DNA of 18,974 nt, from assembly GCA_004369085.1 (NCBI GenBank), contig ML210494.1:1-18974 (forward strand). Direction: 5' to 3'. Within the stretch, counting starts at the first letter, position 1. Each line of letters begins with the position of its first letter. Below are positions 1-8,582 of the stretch, piece by piece. The notes under the pieces are model-generated. The model was not told the origin of the DNA. It saw nothing but the letters and a program-made list of their open reading frames with translations, and made no database searches. The DNA comes from Coprinopsis marcescibilis (taxonomy: Eukaryota; Basidiomycota; Agaricomycetes; Agaricales; Psathyrellaceae). A program made the translations under genes and the position numbers.

Positions 1-791
1 ACGACCCAAGCCGGCAATCTCGCGCGCGCAAGATTGACGTGGCTGTACGATTGGGACCTGAACATGGGCATCCATACCAAGGTGCTCAACACCTACGGTC
101 CGGACTCTACACTATGTACTGTACACCCTGTACACCCTGTACCTGCATGGACATGTAAGAATACACGCTGGGCAGCGCAGTACAACAGTACTGAGAGGCT
201 TGCCGTGGCTGAGACTGACCATACTGCGCTCAATCTCACTGAGGCTCAGTGCGCTCAGTATGTGCGCTCGGCTTAGTGGGCGCGGTACATTCGCGCGGTA
301 CGCTCGCTGGGACACGTGCTCGGTATGTATCAGATCCGTAGGCGCCTAAGTATTTACCTTCCGGCGGGGAGAGCTGTAGCCCAGCTAGCTCTCAGAGGTC
401 TTGCGCATGCGGCTGGGATTCATTTACAAGCGCGCAGGCTGACGAGTCATGTTATACCCGCCATGCCTGCGCGAATGCAGGCTGGGGACAGAAGGCAGGT
501 GTTGCATGAATGCAGCGAGTGGTGAGTATTTGTGTCGAGCGCAAATGGCGTCGGCTAAGAAACACTGTATCGCACGCAAGTGCGGCTAGTGCATTGCGCG
601 TGGACCGCCTGCGTCGGACGCAAACGCAGCATGAACTAATAAGCGCGCAGACCGTCTCCCAGAGCCTTCATATAGTTCGACAACCCATAGATGCAGCATT
701 CGCCAGTCTATTTCAACCACTATTCATACACAGCTACGCGCACACACCCGGACAAAGACAAAGTAAAGACATGTGAGATTAAGAAGGTACA
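1..791. other. gene-free flank downstream of the SNF2-like gene
   Basis: I see no supportable gene here. The open frames are short, carry no recognisable domain and lack convincing splice structure. Locally repetitive wording is visible: a doubled TGTACACCC near 119-140 and recurring GCGCTCAGT-type words around 225-275. The right-hand part, up to 791, would be the 3' untranslated and termination region of the minus-strand gene whose stop codon is at 792-794. A degraded relative of the palindrome family found elsewhere may lie near 438-451 (CTGACGAGTCATG), but it is too weak to call. Confidence 0.5.
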
Positions 792-2783
792 CTAAAAATG
801 ATGACTGCGCCCCGACTGTTTCACCTTCTTGGCTCCTGGGTTTTGTATTTCCGGCGCCTCAGTAGGTGGTCGGCCGTGCGAAGAGGATGAGGGCCTTTGA
901 TATACCATTGGGGCCGGCCTACGATTGATGACAGACGCTGAAACCTATTAATGCACATTGAACAGAATTTCAGAGGCTCGGACCTACCTGAAGTCCTGGG
1001 ATCCTCAGATTGGCGTGAAGAGGGCCTGGAAGGGTTGCGCGAAGCTGGCTCAGAGCCTTTGGAGGATGGTATAAGCACAAATTGAATCTCCCAAAGCCGC
1101 TGGCTGACTCACGTTGAGAAGAACCAGAAGCGTTAGCAAGCTGCTGGGTTGCTGGGAGAGGACCATGGGTCTGCGTCCAAGGCTGAAACCGTCCTGGTAT
1201 TGGAGGTGCTTGAATCCCGGAGCGAACACCAGATCGGCTGGTACCAGAGCTCCTCTTGGCTTTGACAACAGCAACAGCGGCGGAAGCGGAAGCAGGAGGT
1301 ACCGAGGGTGCAAGCCCTTGAGCCATAGATGTCATGTTGCTGAAGGGGTCCTCGCGGCTTCTCGACTGAGAGCTGTCGTCGGAGCCAGGAACGAGAGATC
1401 TCCTTCGCTTTGGCTCCGGAAATCTCAAGCGATTCAAAGCGGGTACGTCCCGCGCTTGAAATAGCCTTTAGCTCGCGGACATCACTGGTGTGACACTCAC
1501 TCACCTGTATGGAGTGCTGGGGGTGAGGCAGGCTCTCGACCTCGCTTTCGAACCTGTTGGATCTGCGGGGGGGTAAACGGTGCGAGTACACGTGAAGAGA
1601 CTACACGAATCAGTCAGTATGAAGCTCACAGTATCTCCATATTGGATTTACCTTGGTTATATGGTTGTAACGAGCAGTTTTCATCGTCCGATGAGTCTGG
1701 ATAATCAACGAGCGGCCCTCTGTCACTCTCCATGTCGACGTCTGAGAGATTGCATGAGCGCAAAAGCTGAGGCAGTAGGCAGTGTACTTACCCGGACGTA
1801 CCAGCGCATTGACACGGTCGCGAGCATCGTCAGAGCTCATGAAGTCTCCGTCGTCTGAACAGCCAAGTTCTAGCTGAGAAGCATAAAACAGATGAAAGGA
1901 GATCACTGACCTTCAGGGGGAACCAAAGGATTGAAAGCAGAGGGAGCGTCCGAGCTCGAGTCCATGGATGCATCATCTGGTATTGGTGAGAGTGAGAGTC
2001 AAAGTACGACAGCTGAAAGCACTTACTGTCACGAGGTAGCATAAATTCAGCAGTATCAGTGTCCGGCTCAGAGGCCATCGAGTCATCTAGTTAATCTCGA
2101 TGTCAATAGGGCTATGTATTACTGATCCCTCGACATACCTGCGAAGCTCGAATCCGCGAAGCTTGAGTCTGCGTTACCATCCGAGGCAGACTGCTGGCCA
2201 TCGGCATCCATTGAAGCAGTGGAGTGTGTCGTCAACAGGTCGGTAGAGATGGCGGTAGAGATGGCAGCTGCGATGGTGGTATGCGATGTGGCCGACGGGA
2301 TGACAGGAGCGGCCGCCGATGGATTTGCCAGCCTGCCTGCCTGTGATGAGGCAGTGGCGCAGGCAAGTGTGTCCGAAGGAGTAACATTCGACCCGGCTGC
2401 GGGTTGAGAGACGGTGGTGGGTGGGGGATTAGAGTCGATGGTTGGCTTGGCTGTATTGGTGGCTGTAATAGACGAGGCGGGGTCGGCCGGCGGTGCGGCG
2501 CTGGTACTCTTGGAATCATCCTCTCCGCCTTCGCCGTCGGTCAAAACCACAGCTGAGGACTTGACCTTGCTCTTACCCCTCCCCATCCTCCTCGCCTTTG
2601 TGATCGCCGTCCGCTTCTCGTCCTTCTCATCCTTTCGCTTCTTTTTTGGGCTTAGCTCGGCAAGTCCATCTGGAAGGTCATCGTCGTCCTCGTTGTCGAG
2701 AACGTCTCCAGAGATAGCCGCACGAAGCGCTAGTGGAATGAATCAGCACCCAGACAGTAGTGACGGTGAAACACAGACGCACC
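792..2783 (-). other. Ser/Asp/Pro-rich C-terminal tail of the SNF2-like protein, split by nine phase-1 introns
   Basis: All nine introns from position 2782 to the end of the gene interrupt codons after their first base. Every internal exon in this part has a length divisible by three (591, 60, 66, 63, 90, 96, 342 and 69 nt). Any one can therefore be skipped without breaking the frame. The encoded tail is low complexity: acidic/serine clusters in exons 10-14, then basic-proline-serine segments with PKRRRS in exon 16. Exons 11-14 each begin with an acidic residue followed shortly by a Met-containing acidic/Ser motif (DDSMAS, NDASMDSS, DDGDFMSS, DVDMES). The tail is probably disordered and could be a phosphorylation or partner-binding region; that role is inferred. 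Splice sites were assigned by eye from donor, acceptor and frame. Confidence 0.75.
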
Positions 2784-5700
2784 GCGTGAAGCCTTCGACT
2801 TTACAAAGGTGTCGAGCATATCCTTCTTGCCAGCCGCCAAAGCAGCAAGGATTGGGTCGGCGGTATCTGTAGCAAGGAGATGATATGCCCAAACGTCCAA
2901 TGTCTGGCCTTGGCGGTGAGGACGACCTCGAATTTGCGCCTCGTCCTGAGCCGACCAGGGTTGGTCCTGGAAAAAAAACAGATTTATATTTATCAAAAGA
3001 AGAGTCATGGAATGGGAGACAACTTACAAGGAATATAATTACGCTGGCTCGCGTTAGGTTGAGCCCTGTCGCTCCGACCTTGGAGAAGATGAGTACACGG
3101 GACTCTGGGTCACTGTTGAACTTGTTGATAGAGGCGGCCCTGGCATCGTAACCATTCTTGCCGGTGATTGTCAGAACAGGGATGCCATAGAGCGCGAATA
3201 CCTGTTGGTGATGAAATGGTGAGTCGTAGAACCAGAACGGGATCGAAACTCACACTGCGAACCAAGCCAATGAATGAAGGAAACTCTTGATAAATCAGAA
3301 TCTTGACATTCCTGGTGCAGTTTGGATTCGTTGGCGCAGGTCGAAAGACTGGGCCACACTCGTCAAACTCGATGGGTGGCATGTCATCCCGGAGTAGTAT
3401 ATGCTGAACCATACGCACAAGACAGTCGATTTTTGTAGACTTCTGAGCCTCCCAGTCAGACAGTGAGGTGAAAAGCGGGATCGGATCGCTGGGATTTTCG
3501 CGTGTGAAGGTGACGCCCATTCGGTGCGCGATGTAGAATTTGCTGGAGCAAACTGCGCGCGAGTTAGCAGTTGATGCGCTGTGATTGGTGTAAGTATTGC
3601 GGAGAAGTAAGAAGATTGACGACGTACTCCTTCAGGTCCGCAATGGTAAGCTTATCCAATTGCTTGTACTCGCGCTCAGTCAACTGGAGCGCTCCGCGAA
3701 CAATGTGAAGGGGAGGAAGATTGATAAGAGGCTTGTTGTCGGGGCTGAGGGTGCTGGATGTTCGACGAATGATCCTCCCTTCGAACTTGTCGTGTAGACG
3801 AAGGCATATCTCGGCTTGGACTTCCTTTACAGGGTCGTCGTCGTCCTCCAAGTCGTCACCTCGCTCCAGTTTGGCACGGCGGATTGTCGCGAGGTCGCCC
3901 AATTGATCCCGATGAGCCTGTTCGCTGAGGAAATATGGAATGCCCATAATCCTGCCCATCGCTGCCACGTCCTGTAAGATAATCGATGAGTATCAATAGA
4001 AGCAATAAGGTGTGAGTTTCACGAGATACCTTGATAGACGTCTGGATTGGTGTCGCCGTAAGGATCATGCGAACCATAGCCTGTTCAAGAATGAGCAGCG
4101 CAGATAGGTGCATGGTACCGGTGTTGCGAAGCCCCTGGGCCTCGTCCCACGTAACCGTCAAGAACTCAAGACCATAAAGCGTCGAGTTCACACGAGTATC
4201 GTACCCGCTGGCGCGCGAGCATGGATCCCATGGAAGGCCCTTGGGTGATCGTACCGAGGTGTATAGCGCACTATAGTCCTGCTTGAGAGCCTAAACGCCT
4301 GTCAGGAAATGGGTCAAACAGAAAGAGTGGTTCGATGACTCACGGATTGGCTGGCAATAATAATACGGAAGGAGGGATCGTGGTTAGAGGAATTCCACAC
4401 ACCTCCCGGTTTGAAAAACTCTGCGTGTGCTTTGACGCCGCTCGGGTATATGAGAATGTCGACAGACTTGGGCTTGAAAAAAGAACGCAGCTCATGCTCC
4501 GTTTGGCGTATGAGCGTTCCTGGAACAACAATGAGGTGCGCATGATTTGGGACCTTGTTTGAACCCTTTAAGAACGGGCGCTCGCCTAGTACGGGGTGAG
4601 CGTGAGCGACCTGTTAGAATTTAACTCGATACTCACACACTATCGCGGGCATGGGCAAGCCTCTGACCGTACGCATAGCCAAATCGGTGAAGAAAGCCAT
4701 AACGGCGGCGGCTTGCACGGTCTTCCCGACTCCTACGCCGTCCGCAAGAAGAGAGCTGGTGGCGCAACCGTCAGCAACATCGGAGAAGGCGTTACGGGCG
4801 ATAGCGTGAGCACCACAGTACTGGTGCCAATGAGGCTTAAAGTCGATGAATTTGGAAGGCTCGGAGGCGAGAAGATTGTCGAAGTTGTCGTCCCAAGGCG
4901 TCAACTCGCCGGTGTGGCGCTTCTCGTTGAACAGAAAGGGACGTCCCTCACGAAACCCGAGTCTGCTTGCTAAGGTGTCACTATCCAAATTGGACTCGAG
5001 CTCAACACCACAGAAGTCGGAGTCGGAAGGGTTAGAAGCGTCCTCAGAAATGGAGGACATGGATAGCGGCTCTGTGGATGCAGTGTCCTCGCCAAGGTAC
5101 ACATCATACATGTCGACGATTTGGGCGACCTCGTGCTCGGTAGCCAATGTCATTTTGACTCCTCTACTCTTGGCTAGTGCACATGCGATTGGTGAGTGAG
5201 TAGTTAGCGTATGTTTGGATATAAGCTCACCGTTCTTGGAACCCTTAGTTGGCGCGCTTTCGGGAGAGTCGTCGGCGGGGATGAAAGGTTGGAGGTCGGA
5301 CTTGAGGTTTTCGGAGATCTCAGAACCATGGGATGTGGGAAGTGCTTCGTTGGCACGTTGGTAAGCAGCGACGGCCCTGATTGCAGCGTTGATACCGCCC
5401 AGAGTAATCTCGCCATCGCCAGCCACCTGAAGAGCTGTGAAACATATGAGATTAGGGAGATACCGCTGTATCCCAGATTAAAACGGCGTACCTTTGAGAG
5501 CCTCCTCCGCGTCTTGCTGAAGCTTCAAAAGGCGCTTCTTCTTCGGTCCAATTGACCTAGCCGCGATTTGCCAGGTGCGCTGAGCGAAGATCAGGGTCGC
5601 GTCGCGGAGAGGGTTATGGAGATGGCCAGCCTTGTTGAGGCAATCCTCGCCGTACAATTCGCGACCAATGTCGTCGAGAGCGCCGGGCAGGTATAGTGAG

Positions 5701-6128
5701 GCGTTGGGAACCATTTCAAGATCTCCGCCGTTGTCGAGAACGATTTGGACGGGGTGTAGGCCTGCATCGGTGAGCGCCTTGGAGATCTTGATATGTATCT
5801 TCCACATCTTCGCCCAACGGCCATTCACCCAGTCGCGGAAAAATGTGCGGCCCGGAATGGGGTCGTGTTTAACACCTCTCGGAACGATAGCCACCTTCTG
5901 CTTGTCTTCTTCTTTGATTTGCTTGTTGTAGAGGTCGAAGTAAGCGTAAACCGCGACGGAGTCGGCTCTCGTCCATCCGGGGGGTAAGCGCTTATCGTCG
6001 GGATCGAACAGACCGTGGCGAATTCCCGTAATCTCCTGCCAGCCGTCAAAGCACCAAGGAGCTTGTGGAAACGCGCCGTCGGCGAAGTAGAGCTTGACGA
6101 GGCCGCTTGGATTGGTATGGGATGGCAT
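792..6128 (-). CDS. SNF2-type DNA-dependent ATPase/helicase-like protein, 18 coding exons, about 1464 aa
   Basis: Exons on the minus strand, from the start: 6128-5492, 5434-5231, 5173-4637, 4585-4344, 4290-4030, 3971-3628, 3542-3254, 3201-3028, 2966-2783, 2729-2139, 2086-2027, 1976-1911, 1854-1792, 1741-1652, 1600-1505, 1454-1113, 1056-988, 937-792. They total 4395 nt in one open frame ending TAG. Residues 1-400 are unrecognised. The core follows: motif I LLADGVGVGKTVQ (about 420-432), Ia HLIVVPGTLIRQTEHEL, II TWDEAQGLRN (about 589), III LTATPIQTS (about 617), the RIIRRTSS...LPP segment, IV KILIYQEF, V SKVGATGLNLT (about 879), VI QIRGRPHRQGQ (about 907-917). PKKKRK near 984 and PKRRRS in exon 16 resemble nuclear signals. 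SNF2 proteins use ATP to translocate on DNA and move nucleosomes or strip proteins; the substrate here is unknown. Motif II is DEAQ, not the usual DEAH, and no RING, bromo or chromo domain is visible. The acceptor of exon 7 is chosen by frame; 3552 is the alternative with a better pyrimidine tract. Confidence 0.9.
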
Positions 6129-6867
6129 TGATTGAAAACTCTTTCAGCCGTTAGCACATGCTCACTTGTAAGAGTTCAGTGAACTTACCCTGTTACAGCG
6201 CAGGCGCTATCTACAACGTTAAGCAGTGGCTAGAACTGGGTATATCAAGCCTGTAATGAGAAGGTGTGAGCGCAGGAGCATCAAGTACACGAGACGTAGC
6301 TTCGTACCCTTTGAGCGAGCGCGCCAATGGAGCGAAGGATAAGAGCTGAGACAGATTAAACGTGAGTATTAGTCGTCGAGCCACACAGGGAAGAGGATCT
6401 CACTCACCAAGCGCAAGAGAGCTGAGATACAGCAAACGTAAGTATTATTCGTCGAGCCACTCAAGGCGATGAGCTCACTCACCAAGGGTTTGAGCGAGCG
6501 CGCCAACGGAGCGAAGGACAGGAAAGAGCTGAGACACCGCAAAAGTAAGTATGGTTCGTCGAGCCACTCAGGGCGATGAGCTCACTCACCAAGCGGAAGG
6601 GTTTGAGCGAGCGGGCCAACTGGGCGAAGTACAAAAGCTGAGACACAGCAAAGGTAAGTGTTAGTCGTCGAGCCATTCAGAGACGCTCGTGGGATCTCTT
6701 ACCACAAGACTGCGTAGTTTAGATATCGAGGAAGGGTGGAGAAGGAGAGTACAGAGACGTAGTATTGTGCGTAGAGCGCGTGCGGTAGCTGGCTGCTAAG
6801 GCGATGGAAGGATTACACACACCAGCAAGTAAGCTGATGACGAAGGCGTAAGTAACTAGACAGTAGA
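6129..6867 (-). promoter_or_regulatory. predicted spliced 5' leader of the SNF2-like gene
   Basis: Reading the minus strand from the TATA-like box to the ATG at 6128, donor/acceptor pairs define six possible leader introns: 6702-6638, 6589-6529, 6482-6422, 6407-6346, 6307-6251 and 6188-6141. Leader exons between them are 14-62 nt. There are only three ATG triplets on this strand between the TATA-like box and the start codon (at 6676, 6281 and 6159), and all three fall inside predicted introns. The spliced leader would therefore contain no upstream ATG. That supports both the splicing model and the choice of 6128 as start. It is a prediction without transcript data. Confidence 0.6.
6308..6703 (-). 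repeat. tandem intron-plus-exon repeat in the gene leader, four copies
   Basis: Four copies of a unit of about 77-108 bp lie head to tail. The conserved word CGTCGAGCCA on the plus strand recurs at about 6373, 6450, 6557 and 6665. On the gene strand each unit is a predicted intron of 61-65 nt (GTGAGTGAG or GTAAGAG at its start, TGGCTCGACGA in the middle, a CTTAC/CTCAC branch-point-like word, GTCTCAG or ATCTCAG at its end) followed by a short exon rich in CTTCGC, GGCGCGCTCGCTC and CAAA. The copy around 6408-6482 has lost most of its exon part. The central TGGCTCGACGA is half of the palindrome family seen across the right half of the window. Confidence 0.75.
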
Positions 6868-6874
6868 CTTTATA
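6868..6874 (-). promoter_or_regulatory. TATA-like box for the SNF2-like gene
   Basis: TATAAAG reads on the minus strand at 6874-6868. The first predicted leader donor lies about 170 bases downstream, at 6702, and no ATG intervenes outside predicted introns. Fungal core promoters vary, so this is a plausible but unproven site. Confidence 0.35.
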
Positions 6875-8477
6875 CAGAATCCTGACTTGGAGTGTCGGCG
6901 CCAATGCCAATGTAGTATAAGTTGACTATCTGGGTATCGCAATAAGGCCGGATCGCACTTAGTGAACTTCGGTAGGAGATTCTCCGAGAAGAGCAAGTGC
7001 ACTGGGACAATTGTGTGCATTAGCGCGCGTGTAGAGTGCGACTCAGATGCGGACCCATGCTCGAAGAGTCACATCTGAGGGAGAAGCAATCATTTCGAGC
7101 ATGTATGGTGGGTGGGTTCGATAAAAGTCTACATGGACGGTGGAGCTTCCTAATGACAGGTGCGTGGTACCATTTCGTGGAACTATTTCGTGTTTGTGAA
7201 ACACGTTTCAGGGATTCTAGAGCTATACTTAAGGTTCAAACAACAGTCTTATGTCGATGTGATGAGGTATCATGGCCCAAATTGTGAACCTTGGCCTTCG
7301 AGTGCTCATCTTCGCCTCTATTAAATCGTGGCCCAGCCCGGCCTTGCCCTTCATTACTCCTTCGACAATTTGACTTTGTCGAGAGAAGTGGCCTATCCCG
7401 TCCAATGAATTGAATAATATCCTCGTGTTCTAAACCTTCCGCTCGAGAGAAGAAGGTCTTGTATTCGTTTCATTCATTCAAAGCTAATTGGTATGCTCGG
7501 CAGCACCCTTCACCAAATAAGGTTATGCGTTCTGAAGGCTCGACGGGCCCACCAAAGCTCGCCTTCTCAAACTTTGAGCACGTGTGTAGGGTTAGGCTGA
7601 GACTTGAGGCATGCGTCCCGGGCGTTGCCTGACTTCGAGCACGCACCACGGCTATCTATCTATTCGGGCATGATTCTGCAACTCAAGGCCACTCGAACAA
7701 GGAGGTTCTCATACATTCTCATGCCTTGCTGCAGCGGTTGTTTGTCCGAGAAAGGTTCTGAGATTCACATTGAGCGGACATGAGCTCTTGCTGGCTTTCA
7801 TAGCAGCGGCTATCCGCGAACCTGACTCTACGACTCACGGCTCACGTAAATGTAACTGTGCTATTTATACTGTACCAATACTTCTGGAGAGTGCAGGAAG
7901 CGCAATTATCGGCGGTGAAGTGGGGCAAGAAGGGGAAATATCGGCGGTGAAGTGGAGCTAAAACCCACCGAAGCATTCAGAAGGATGTGCATACTCTCTA
8001 TATGAATGAAGCGCAGTCAAAGCTATTGTAATGAAGCCCACACGTTCAAAGGTTAATTTTTTCACACGCAAAGCATATTTTTTTTGAAACCTTCTATTGA
8101 TAGTACCACTAATAAGTTCCGTCTTCAAACCCGGCTTCTTGGCTGGCCGAAAGGATCTGTCAGACACGAGAACCGATGTGTAATATCCGGCGAATTGAAA
8201 ACTCCTCTCAATAATGTAAGGTGCTTATGCTTATGGATCTGCGCTAAGTTGACTCATTCAGCGATCGCATGGAATCGCGCAGCATAATTCTTACCTGTTG
8301 GGCAACTAATCGTCTTGTTATGAGGTTTAGGGTCGCAATAATGTACCATGGAAGCTAGTGGTGTAAATAAGATCTGATACGACTGAGATACGAGTGACAC
8401 AATAGACCGGATGGCCCAAACGTACAATTTGTCTACAAATTTCACAGTAAATTGCACTGCAGGGGAGAGGGGAAGTG
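6875..8477. other. divergent intergenic region
   Basis: No supportable gene lies between the two divergently transcribed genes. Short open frames at 7036-7287, 7770-7961 and 7958-8167 show no domain, no matching splice pattern and no coding-like character. The stretch holds a 17-bp direct repeat (7907 and 7939), a palindrome-family relative CTGACTCTACGACTCAC at 7822-7838, and a small inverted repeat TCGACAA/TTGTCGA near 7371-7383. Regulatory sequences for both genes probably lie here, but I cannot name any factor site. Confidence 0.5.
7907..7955. repeat. 17-bp direct repeat
   Basis: TATCGGCGGTGAAGTGG occurs at 7907-7923 and again, identical, at 7939-7955, an offset of 32 bases. The purine-rich spacer is GGCAAGAAGGGGAAA. 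It lies about 530 bases before the TATA box of the plus-strand gene. Confidence 0.9.
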
Positions 8478-8484
8478 TATATAA
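8478..8484 (+). promoter_or_regulatory. TATA box of the plus-strand gene
   Basis: TATATAA lies at 8478-8484, 105 bases before the ATG at 8583, behind a purine-rich GGGGAGAGGGGAAG stretch. No ATG occurs between the box and 8583. Transcription would start around 8510. A longer in-frame reading upstream of 8583 is open but overlaps this box and lacks an ATG, so 8583 is preferred as the start. Confidence 0.55.
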
Positions 8485-8562
8485 CGCAGCGCGCGGACAC
8501 CACTCCTAGCCAGACTCGATATTCCTGCGCTTGTACTTCTTCCTCTCACAACGATTCTCTCC

Positions 8563-8579
8563 GTGGCTCGTCGAATCAC
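8563..8579. repeat. palindrome-family copy abutting the start codon
   Basis: GTGGCTCGTCGAATCAC ends three bases before the ATG at 8583, inside the predicted 5' untranslated region. The surrounding 19 bases, 8562-8580, are identical to 17319-17337 in the gene-free repeat region. It fits the family pattern GTGNNTCGWCGANNCAC. Confidence 0.85.
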
Positions 8580-8582
8580 GCC

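Noticed and set aside
34..776. Short plus-strand frames in the left flank
   Set aside because: All are under 90 residues, without domain or consistent splicing, and rest on locally repetitive sequence.
2414..2872. A 152-residue plus-strand open frame
   Set aside because: It is antisense to exons 9 and 10 of the SNF2-like gene and crosses the intron between them; low-complexity coding on the other strand explains it.
3757..3774. TTCGACGAATGATCC inside the SNF2-like gene, resembling the palindrome family
   Set aside because: It encodes IIRRTSS of the conserved RRT...LPP segment of the SNF2 core, so the match is explained by the protein; the outer GTG/CAC are absent.
8475..8582. N-terminal extension of the plus-strand protein upstream of 8583
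   Set aside because: It lacks an ATG and overlaps the TATA box; the first ATG, in CCATGG context, is at 8583.
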